A DNA stretch of 25,437 nucleotides. Origin: a virus. Location: IMG/VR virus record IMGVR_UViG_3300027963_000312, positions 1 to 25,437 of that record; one strand, written 5' to 3'. Shown one piece after another: positions 6,529 through 13,404 of this stretch; within the stretch, counting starts at the first letter, position 1; every line of letters starts with the position of its first letter. The position numbers and the translations under genes were made by a program. Under the pieces are notes generated by a model. It saw nothing but the letters and a program-made list of their open reading frames with translations, was not told the origin of the DNA and made no database searches.

Positions 6529-7239
6529 ATGGCAGTTCTGTTTAAGAATGTGAAGTCTATTTATCCGAAGCCGTTGGCTTCGTCGTGGGAGCAGCTCAAA
6601 GAGTTATTGTCGTTCCATGAGGAGAACTCAGTCAAGCAGGCTGGGGCGTTGTGGTCTCCGGTTGAGTATGACTCTGGCACCACCAGAGGTAACAACAACG
6701 TCAGGTTTGTTGAGGCGTTGGTTGTGGACATGGACGGTGAAGCCTTTGATGATGCTCGACTAGACGGTTTGGAATGGTTTGCCTATTCCACCTATTCGCA
6801 TCGCTTGGATGATCCTCACTATCACCTGGTCTTGCCGTTAGCGGAGAAGGTGCCTGCTTCGTTGTGGCGGGTGGTGTGGTCTGAGTTGCATGACCGTATT
6901 GGTTTGGTTGGTGACCCTCAGACTAAAGACCCTGCACGTATTTTCTATCTACCTCAACACGCACCGGATCAGCCGTTTGAGTTCCATGAAGGTCATGGTG
7001 TGTTGTTGGATTCTTCGTTCAGGTTGGATGTTGAACCTGTCATCAATCCTGTGTCGCCTCGCTCGAAGCAGGTTCGTCAACCTCGTCAGCGTCGTGCTGG
7101 TTCAGAGATAATGTCTGAGGCTTGGTGGAATGAGCCTGTAGATATTTCTCGTTGGGATGGCCTGTCGGGGAAGGCTTTATATTCTGCGATGCTTGATGAG
7201 TTTATTGCTTTGCGGAATGGGTTGTCTGTTATTGAGTAG
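6529..7239 (+). CDS. Primase-like (AEP-type) protein within the tail operon
   Basis: This 236-residue protein carries a pattern known from small archaeo-eukaryotic-type primase/replication domains. The strand ALVVDMDG contains Asp67 and Asp69 as likely metal ligands. It is followed by AYSTYSHRLDDPHYHLVLPL, with Ser90-His91 and His97/His99 where relatives have 'T-x-S-H ... p-x-y-R-l-v-i-P-l', and by KDPARIFYLP with Lys133, Asp134 and Arg137. The C-terminal 70 residues are basic and then acidic, without a helicase domain. It therefore looks like a stand-alone primase-polymerase or replication initiator core. It sits between a tail protein and the tape measure gene, with its own promoter and a very strong ribosome site, both unlike its neighbours. 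Codon choice is G/T-rich as in the flanking tail genes, so it is not a very recent arrival. A catalytically dead nucleic-acid-binding protein is the main alternative. Confidence 0.6.
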   Translation: MAVLFKNVKSIYPKPLASSWEQLKELLSFHEENSVKQAGALWSPVEYDSGTTRGNNNVRFVEALVVDMDGEAFDDARLDGLEWFAYSTYSHRLDDPHYHLVLPLAEKVPASLWRVVWSELHDRIGLVGDPQTKDPARIFYLPQHAPDQPFEFHEGHGVLLDSSFRLDVEPVINPVSPRSKQVRQPRQRRAGSEIMSEAWWNEPVDISRWDGLSGKALYSAMLDEFIALRNGLSVIE

Positions 7240-7248
7240 AATCTTCGC
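7237..7248 (+). promoter_or_regulatory. Possible -10 element for a leaderless tape measure mRNA
   Basis: TAGAAT (7237-7242) overlaps the preceding stop codon and lies six bases before ATG 7249, which lacks a ribosome site. That spacing would put the transcription start on the A of ATG. No clear -35 is visible. A similar TAGAAT precedes the connector gene at 3884-3889. Confidence 0.3.
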
Positions 7249-9855
7249 ATGGCTGGTGAGCGCACGTTTGTTGTTAAGTTTATTTCTGACATTCTCGGTG
7301 CCACCAAAGGCATCAAGAAAGTTGGGGATGACTTAGGAACCCTAGGTAAACAGGTTGATACTGGGTTCGGTCAAAAGTTCAAGAGCGTCATGCCATCGTT
7401 CAAACAGTTTGCGGTTGCTGGTACCGCTGCGTTTGCAGCTGCTAGTGCTGGTGCCTATAAGGCAATCCAATCTGCCTCTGACTTGGCTGAATCACAGTCC
7501 AAGGTTGGGGTGGTCTTTGGTGATTCAGCAAAACTTGTAAATGATTTTGCTAAGACTTCTGCGACTTCGTTTGGTATAACGAAGCAGGCTGCTCTTGAGG
7601 CAACTGGTACTTATGGCAACTTGTTCCAGGCGTTCGGTGTAGGTCAAGGTGAAGCAGCAACAATGAGTACAACGCTTGTCGCTTTGGCTGCTGACTTGGC
7701 TTCGTTCAATAACACAACTGTTGATGATGCGATTCTTGCTTTGCGTTCTGGTTTGTCTGGTGAAACTGAACCGTTGAAGAAATACGGTGTTGCGATTAAC
7801 GATGTTCGGTTGAAGGAGCAGGCTCGAAATATGGGTCTCTATTCGGGGACTGGAGCGTTGAGCGTTACCGCTAAGACACAGGCTGCTTATGCTTTGATCC
7901 TTAAGGACTCGACGTTGGCTCAAGGTGACTTTGAACGCACGAGCGGTGGCTTGGCTAACCAACAAAGAATCCTCAAAGCACAACTATCGGATGTGACTGC
8001 TCAGATTGGTTCAGTCATGATTCCGGCATTCCTGGGTGCTGTGTCGTTCATCAACGATTCAATGCTTCCAGCCTTCCGTGATTTTGGTTCAGCTTTAGAA
8101 GAAGGCGGTCTGGCAGGAGGGTTTGATTTTATCGCAACTAAGTTCAAAGAATCTGCACCTATGGTGTTGGAGGCTTTAGGTTCAATGATTACTCAGGCTG
8201 TTGAATGGATTGGCACATCAGGATTGCCGATGCTCTTTGATGGTATCAACAAACTTGCTACGGCTTTGACGGATTGGATTGAACCTCGAATCCCAATGTT
8301 CATCGGAAACCTCACCAAGTTTTTGATGGCTGGATATGAATGGATTTATACAAAGGGTTTGCCAATGTTGTTGGATGCTGTACAGAAACTTGGTGACACG
8401 CTTGCCAGTTTCGTCGGTAAAGCTGCACGTCAACTTCCAGCACAACTGGTAAATATGCTCGTCACTATTGGTGGATGGATATTGTCTGAAGGTATCCCAG
8501 CACTTTTGGCTATGGGTACTCGACTTGCTGGGTCGCTAATTAAGTGGACTTTGACTATAGGTGGACAACTTATCGCTGGTTTGGGTGGGGCTGTGGTGGC
8601 TTTGGTTGCTGCGGTACCTGACATCTTTGCTGGCTTCGTTAAAGGTATTGCAAACATCGCAGTCAATACAGTCAAGGGTTTTGTTGGCAAGTTTGGTGAA
8701 ATGAAAACAGCCTTAGCCAATGTTGCGGTATCTGTAGTCAACACTCTTATTGATGTATTCAATAAGATTCCTTTGATCCCTAACATCCCGAAGATTACTT
8801 TGGATACCAAGAAACTTGGTGCTCAGGTTGGTTTGACTGGTGCGCAACTTCAAACCGTTAACGAAAGATTTGATGACGTTAACGGCACTTTGAAGGTTGG
8901 TTCTGATGTGATGAACGATTTCAAAGAAGAGACCAAGAAGACTGAGACTGCTACTGGTGGTGCTTCTAAGACGATGAAGACTGCTAAAGAAAAGTTGGAG
9001 ATGTACACGGATGCTTTGAAGAAAAGCACTTCAGCGCAGAAGGGTTTTACAAAGGCTCAAAAGGACACGAAGTCTGCTCAGGATGATTTGACTCAAGCCA
9101 ATAGTGATGTCATCGCAGCTCAGGCTGCTTTAGATAAGGCCGTGTCTGGGTTTGGTGCTGGTTCACCGGAAGCGATTAAAGCACAGAAGGAATTGGATCA
9201 GGCTCAGCGTGGGGTTGAGCGGGCTGGGTATCGTGTCGAGGAATCGTTGTTTGCTGTGGCTGATGCTGAGAAGGCTTTGGCTGATGTTCGTGCTGATCCT
9301 GAGTCAACTCCTCAGGCGATTCGTGAGGCTGAGATTGCGTTGGCTGAGGCGAAGTTGTCTACGAAGGATGCTGTTGATGAGCAGAAGGATGCGACTGATG
9401 GTCTGATTGAATCGCAGTCGTATTTGAATGAGTTGATTGGTGGGGCGATTGTTGGTTCAGCATTTTATGCACAGTATTCTGATGCTTTGACGGAGGCTCA
9501 GAAGCGTCAGGCTGATGCACAGGAAAAGCTCGCTGATGCGAAGGATCGTGAGGCTGAGGCTCAGGAGCGTTTGAATGAGGCTTTGCAGAAGACTGCTGAT
9601 TTGATTACTAAGTATCCGAAGGTGCTTGGTGGTATGCCGAACCCTGTTGCTATTACTACTGGCGCACAAACTTTGGCTGATAACAATTCTGGAAGTCTGT
9701 TCAATGGTGGCGGTATGGGTAATTTCAACATTGAAATCAATGCTGGTTTGGGTGCGAGTGGCATTCAGGTTGGTCAGGAGCTTGACCAGTATTTACGAGA
9801 GTATCTCGGTTTTACCGGTAAAGAGTTCTCGTTTGGTTCTATTGGGACTTTGTAA
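7249..9855 (+). CDS. Tape measure protein
   Basis: At 868 residues this is the longest gene of the window and occupies the tape measure position after the chaperones. The N-terminal part (about 1-280) is a mix of helices and Gly/Ala-rich stretches, including KQFAVAGTAAFAAASAGAY and a QSKVGVVFGDSA region typical of tape measure N-domains. Residues 290-520 contain repeated hydrophobic helices with Trp (AVEWIGTSGLPML, AGYEWIYTKGLPML, TIGGWILSEGIPAL), a clear internal repeat. Residues 570-790 are long Ala/Lys/Glu/Gln coiled coils. By the rule of about 0.15 nm per residue, the tail would be near 130 nm. No lysozyme or peptidase domain was seen. The protein starts without a ribosome site and ends in a TAATG overlap with the next gene. 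Confidence 0.92.
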   Translation: MAGERTFVVKFISDILGATKGIKKVGDDLGTLGKQVDTGFGQKFKSVMPSFKQFAVAGTAAFAAASAGAYKAIQSASDLAESQSKVGVVFGDSAKLVNDFAKTSATSFGITKQAALEATGTYGNLFQAFGVGQGEAATMSTTLVALAADLASFNNTTVDDAILALRSGLSGETEPLKKYGVAINDVRLKEQARNMGLYSGTGALSVTAKTQAAYALILKDSTLAQGDFERTSGGLANQQRILKAQLSDVTAQIGSVMIPAFLGAVSFINDSMLPAFRDFGSALEEGGLAGGFDFIATKFKESAPMVLEALGSMITQAVEWIGTSGLPMLFDGINKLATALTDWIEPRIPMFIGNLTKFLMAGYEWIYTKGLPMLLDAVQKLGDTLASFVGKAARQLPAQLVNMLVTIGGWILSEGIPALLAMGTRLAGSLIKWTLTIGGQLIAGLGGAVVALVAAVPDIFAGFVKGIANIAVNTVKGFVGKFGEMKTALANVAVSVVNTLIDVFNKIPLIPNIPKITLDTKKLGAQVGLTGAQLQTVNERFDDVNGTLKVGSDVMNDFKEETKKTETATGGASKTMKTAKEKLEMYTDALKKSTSAQKGFTKAQKDTKSAQDDLTQANSDVIAAQAALDKAVSGFGAGSPEAIKAQKELDQAQRGVERAGYRVEESLFAVADAEKALADVRADPESTPQAIREAEIALAEAKLSTKDAVDEQKDATDGLIESQSYLNELIGGAIVGSAFYAQYSDALTEAQKRQADAQEKLADAKDREAEAQERLNEALQKTADLITKYPKVLGGMPNPVAITTGAQTLADNNSGSLFNGGGMGNFNIEINAGLGASGIQVGQELDQYLREYLGFTGKEFSFGSIGTL

Positions 9856-11108
9856 TGGCTAAGACTGCGGTTTGGGGGGAAGTCCTCAAAGTCAATTTGG
9901 ATGTTGGGTTTAAGTCCAATATTTTTAAGTTGGATTCAAGCGTTCTTGATGGAACTGATGCGCTTGAAGGTTCAACAGATTTCGTTGATATTACTGAGTA
10001 TGTTCAAAGCATTACGATCAATCGTGGTCGTAGTAATCAGTTAGATACTTTTTCAACTGGCACGTTGTCAATCACAGCTGATGACCGTGCATCCGGTAGG
10101 TCGTTTGATCCGTTGAATACTGCGTCACCTTGGTATGAGGGTGAGTTGGGTATTGCTCCCCGAAGGTTGGTTGAGGTTTATGGTGGGTCTGCTGGTACTG
10201 CTGCGATGTTTAAGGGATATATCTATGACTTAAACATTGATTATGACGAACCGAATTTCTCCACCGCTCAAATTATGGCTGTTGATGCGTTGGCACAGTT
10301 GTCGCAAACAAACCTTGCAGGCTTCAACCCTTCGTCACAGTTGTCGTCTGATCGAGTGAATACTTTGTTATCTCGTAGTGAGGTTTCTTGGTCTACTGCT
10401 TTGCGTGAAATCAATACTGGTGTGGCAACTCTGGGGACTGTTGCTTATGCTGATAATGACAATGCGCTTCAAGCGTTGAACGCTGTACAGCTTGCAGAGA
10501 ATGGTCGGTTCTATGCGTCCCGTGATGGGATGCTCGTGTTTGATCCTCGTATTCAGGTTTCGTTTGGGACTGCTGTGGCGGTGTTGGGTGGGACTGCTGC
10601 GACTGATCTTCCGATTCGTTCTTTGAATAGCGTGTATGGGGCTGAGACTGTTTTGAACCGTGTGTCTGTTCAGGTGCAAGGGTCATCTGTTTCGAGTGTG
10701 GTGAATGGTACGGCCTCGCAAGTTGAGTATGGGATTAAGAACTTTAGTTTGACGGATTTGCCTTTGGTGAATGATGCTGCTGGTTCTGCTTTGGCATCTA
10801 CTTTATTGAACAGGTATCAGACTCCAGAGGTGGTGTTTGACGAGGCGAGCGTATTGCTTAATGGGCTATCTTCAGCGAAGCAGGAGTTGGTTGCGTCGTT
10901 GGAGATTGGCGATATTTTGGCGGTTGAGAAACGCTTTGCTGTTGGGTCGCCTTCTACGGTTCGACAGAACGTGGTGGTTGAGGGCATCCGGCATCAGATC
11001 GCTCCGTCACGTCATGAGGTGGTTTTGCGGTTGGGTCAGATTCAGTTGGTGTTGCCGTTTATACTTGACACCAGCAAACTTGATGACACTACTTATGCAC
11101 TAACATAG
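9855..11108 (+). CDS. Minor tail protein, probable baseplate hub / distal tail
   Basis: This 417-residue protein follows the tape measure directly (TAATG overlap), where distal tail and hub proteins lie. Its N-terminal third is beta-rich and contains DITEYVQSITINRGRSNQLD, a segment I associate with hub or Tal-type N-domains in siphophages, then a DDRASGRSFDPLN loop and a GYIYDLNIDYDEPNF strand pair. The C-terminal part has EVVLRLGQIQLVLPFILDTS. No peptidase or lysozyme motif is visible. It probably anchors the fibre proteins encoded next. Confidence 0.68.
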   Translation: MAKTAVWGEVLKVNLDVGFKSNIFKLDSSVLDGTDALEGSTDFVDITEYVQSITINRGRSNQLDTFSTGTLSITADDRASGRSFDPLNTASPWYEGELGIAPRRLVEVYGGSAGTAAMFKGYIYDLNIDYDEPNFSTAQIMAVDALAQLSQTNLAGFNPSSQLSSDRVNTLLSRSEVSWSTALREINTGVATLGTVAYADNDNALQALNAVQLAENGRFYASRDGMLVFDPRIQVSFGTAVAVLGGTAATDLPIRSLNSVYGAETVLNRVSVQVQGSSVSSVVNGTASQVEYGIKNFSLTDLPLVNDAAGSALASTLLNRYQTPEVVFDEASVLLNGLSSAKQELVASLEIGDILAVEKRFAVGSPSTVRQNVVVEGIRHQIAPSRHEVVLRLGQIQLVLPFILDTSKLDDTTYALT

Positions 11109-11116
11109 GAGACACT

Positions 11117-11500
11117 ATGGCAGTACGTCCAACATTCTCACCAGGTGACACCCTCACCGCAGCATCAATGTCAGCGTTGTCAAACAGCCTGATATCTATC
11201 AACGCTCAGACCGGAACGGCCTACACACCTGGCACAGCTCAGGTCGGTCAGTTGACGACTTTGAATAATGCAGCAGCACAAACGATTACTATCCCAGCCA
11301 ACGCAACAACCGCATTCGCTATTGGTGACCAACTCAACTTCATGTTGCTCGGTACAGGCACCGCAACTTTTGCTGCGGGTGGTACAGCTGTCATTCGATC
11401 TGCTGGTGGCAAACTTAAACTCACAACTCAATACGCTGTTTGTACCGTACTCAAGTGGGATACCGACGCTTGGATTATGGTCGGCAACGTAAGCGCATAA
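11117..11500 (+). CDS. Small beta-rich tail/fibre protein
   Basis: This 127-residue protein begins with VRPTFSPGDTLTAASMSAL, a start often seen in short baseplate or fibre-base proteins, and continues as Thr/Ala/Gly-rich strands (AAQTITIPANATTAFAIGDQ and TATFAAGGTAVIRSAGGKLK). It ends in WDTDAWIMVGNVSA, which resembles the closing strand of phage beta-sandwich fibre domains that display a Trp. TAGGAGAC provides a ribosome site. It lies between the hub-like protein and the glycine-rich tip, so it may join them. Function is inferred from position and fold pattern only. Confidence 0.55.
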   Translation: MAVRPTFSPGDTLTAASMSALSNSLISINAQTGTAYTPGTAQVGQLTTLNNAAAQTITIPANATTAFAIGDQLNFMLLGTGTATFAAGGTAVIRSAGGKLKLTTQYAVCTVLKWDTDAWIMVGNVSA

Positions 11501-11504
11501 CATC

Positions 11505-12377
11505 ATGCAAATCTTCGCAGGAGTGGGAGCAGGTGCAACAGTATTCTCGGTTGAGTATCTTGTTATCGCTGGCGGTGGTGGCGGTGGCTCTTCTCACGGT
11601 GGAGGTGGTGGTGGTGCAGGCGGTTATCGCACAAGCGTATCGGGAGCTACTTCTGGAAGAAATACTTCTGCTGAATCAGCAGTCAATTTTCTAGGTGGCG
11701 ATAATGTGACTGTAACTATCGGTGCCGGTGGCGCAGCACAAACGGCAGGTTCCAACTCGGTTTTGAGTACTATCACATCAACTGGTGGTGGCCAGGGTGG
11801 AAGTGGAGGTAATGGTGCAGCGGGTGGAGCGGGTGGCGGTGGTGCTGGTTTTTTTGTTGCATTAGGCGGTGCAGGTACGGCAGCTCAGGGCTTTGATGGT
11901 GGTAACGGATATACAACACCTGCGAGTTATGGCGGTGGTGGCGGTGGCGGTGGTTCTAGTCAGAATGGAACCTCAGCTCTTACCAGTCTTAATGGTCAGC
12001 CTGGAGGCAACGGTCTTTCTAATAGCATCACAGGTTCAGCTGTTACCAGAGGCGGTGGTGGCGGTGGCGGTGGTGCTGCTGGTGGTTCAGCCGGTACAGG
12101 TGGCGGTGGTGCTGGTGCTGCTAGTGGTGCTGGAAGCCCTGGAACAGCAAATACTGGTGGCGGTGGTGGTGGTTCTGGTGCTGCGGGCGGTGCAGGTCGA
12201 ATTGGTGGTGCAGGCGGTTCAGGAATCGTGGTTATCAGATATGCCGATACACTTCCCAACCTCACAGCAATCGATGGTGGTTTGACTAAAACTGGTGGTG
12301 GATTAACTCCAACAACAACAACTGGTGGATACAAGATTTATGAGTTCACGGCAGGCACAGGATTGATTACTTTCTGA
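11505..12377 (+). CDS. Glycine-rich tail fibre / receptor-binding tip
   Basis: This 290-residue protein starts with a short beta segment (FSVEYLVIAGGGGGGSS) and is then dominated by Gly, Ala and Ser runs up to about residue 235. It ends with the strand GGSGIVVIRY and a small Thr-rich C-domain. The V-x-Y-L-V-I-A-G-G-G-G-G ... G-I-V-V-I-R-Y frame is the mark of the glycine-rich phage fibre family, in which polyglycine II helices form a bundle and the loops between them can bind host receptors, as in T-even gp38-type adhesins. Three in-frame copies of one (GGT/GGC)n DNA repeat lie in the gene and could change loop number by recombination. No ribosome site is visible; it starts 4 bases after the preceding stop and is probably coupled. 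The next gene overlaps by one base (TGATG). Confidence 0.78.
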   Translation: MQIFAGVGAGATVFSVEYLVIAGGGGGGSSHGGGGGGAGGYRTSVSGATSGRNTSAESAVNFLGGDNVTVTIGAGGAAQTAGSNSVLSTITSTGGGQGGSGGNGAAGGAGGGGAGFFVALGGAGTAAQGFDGGNGYTTPASYGGGGGGGGSSQNGTSALTSLNGQPGGNGLSNSITGSAVTRGGGGGGGGAAGGSAGTGGGGAGAASGAGSPGTANTGGGGGGSGAAGGAGRIGGAGGSGIVVIRYADTLPNLTAIDGGLTKTGGGLTPTTTTGGYKIYEFTAGTGLITF

Positions 12378-12682
12378 TGGCACATTACGCATTCATAGAC
12401 GAAAACAATATTGTTGTTGAGGTAATTGTTGGTCGTGATGAGAACGATTTACCTGATGATGTTTTGTCTTGGGAATCTTATTATGGCGAGTTTCGTGGCA
12501 TGACTTGTCTGCGAACTTCATATAACACTTATCTTGACGTTAATGGTGTTTCGCAACATCGTGAAGGTGGTACACCGTTTCGTGGAACATTTGCAGGTAT
12601 CGGATACACATACGATCCTGATGCAGATGTCTTTGTTGGCTTTCCCATTGTGGAAACTCCATATTCAGTAACAGCAAGCTAA
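12377..12682 (+). CDS. Small fibre-associated protein
   Basis: This 101-residue protein opens with AHYAFIDENNIVVEVIVGRD, a pattern common in small proteins encoded next to fibre genes of marine and freshwater phages, where they accompany fibre tips. It continues with a Trp-Glu-Ser-Tyr-Tyr turn, a YNTYLDVNGVSQHREGGTPFRGTFAGIGYTYD region cut here into its key parts (Asn-Thr-Tyr, His-Arg, Phe-Arg-Gly) and an acidic, aromatic C-terminus. It is read from a TGATG junction with the fibre gene and itself ends at a TAATG junction with the sulfotransferase gene. No enzyme motif is visible. A structural or assembly role is likely. Confidence 0.5.
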   Translation: MAHYAFIDENNIVVEVIVGRDENDLPDDVLSWESYYGEFRGMTCLRTSYNTYLDVNGVSQHREGGTPFRGTFAGIGYTYDPDADVFVGFPIVETPYSVTAS

Positions 12683-13380
12683 TGATTAGTTACTTGGCAG
12701 GATTGCCACGAAGCGGTTCAACATTATTGGCAAGCGTAATGAACGAGAACCCGGATGTGTTCGTGTCATCATCCAGCCCGTTATGTAATGTTTTATACCA
12801 TTCGCATCGATTGTGGCAGGCGCAAATTGCGTTAAAGGCAAACCCAAATCCGTTGGCTGTTCACAATTCTTTAAGTGCAATAGTTCCAGCGTTCTATGCT
12901 GACCGCACCGAGAAACTTATTGTAGATAAAGCATTCTCTTGGGGCGTGGCAGATAACCTTTCTTTGTTGTTGCAGTATGCTCCAGAACAACCACGTTTTA
13001 TCGTCATGACAAGAAACCTTGACGATGTTATTGATTCGCTAACACGAATCGTATTTGCAAACCCAAATAACAATTTTGACCAAGACTTCACAGGCGAGCG
13101 AACACCAGAAGCGATACGGCAGCATCTATGTTTAGATGGTGGAATCGTTGATATGTCTGTTCGCTCACGAGACACGTTGTTGTCCCAACACCATGACCGT
13201 TGCTTTGTCGTCGAATATGAACGCCTAGTGAAATCACCACAACAAATACTAAATCAACTTTATGATTTCTACGGTATGGAACAATTTGTGCATAACTTCC
13301 ATTCCATCACAAATAGCAATACCGATAACGACAGCGTTTGGGGAATCCCTGATATGCACAAAATTAAAACTTCTTTATGA
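12682..13380 (+). CDS. PAPS-dependent sulfotransferase
   Basis: This 232-residue protein has the two cofactor sites of the sulfotransferase family that uses 3'-phosphoadenosine 5'-phosphosulfate. The 5'-phosphosulfate loop is GLPRSGSTLLASV at residues 7-19, and the 3'-phosphate site is FIVMTRNLDDVIDSLTR at about 106-122 with Arg111 and Ser119. Between them lies KLIVDKAFSWG, matching the 'l-v-d-K' strand of the family. The C-terminus has CFVVEYERLVKSPQQILNQL, again typical ('v-x-Y-E-d-L-v-x-x-P'). It would move a sulfate onto a sugar or tyrosine hydroxyl. It starts at a TAATG overlap with the fibre-associated gene, so it is expressed with virion tail proteins. Its target is unknown: fibre, virion glycan or host cell-surface glycan are all possible. 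Confidence 0.85.
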   Translation: MISYLAGLPRSGSTLLASVMNENPDVFVSSSSPLCNVLYHSHRLWQAQIALKANPNPLAVHNSLSAIVPAFYADRTEKLIVDKAFSWGVADNLSLLLQYAPEQPRFIVMTRNLDDVIDSLTRIVFANPNNNFDQDFTGERTPEAIRQHLCLDGGIVDMSVRSRDTLLSQHHDRCFVVEYERLVKSPQQILNQLYDFYGMEQFVHNFHSITNSNTDNDSVWGIPDMHKIKTSL

Positions 13381-13404
13381 ACGACATATCTACACAAGCA
13401 TTAA

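Noticed and set aside
7525-7983. Antisense frames under the tape measure gene (also 8430-8810)
   Set aside because: They overlap a certain gene entirely, lack starts with ribosome sites, and show no protein-like pattern.
11869-12334. Alternative frames (+ and -) across the glycine-rich fibre gene
   Set aside because: The Val/Leu-rich and Pro-rich products come from reading the GGT/GGC array in other frames.
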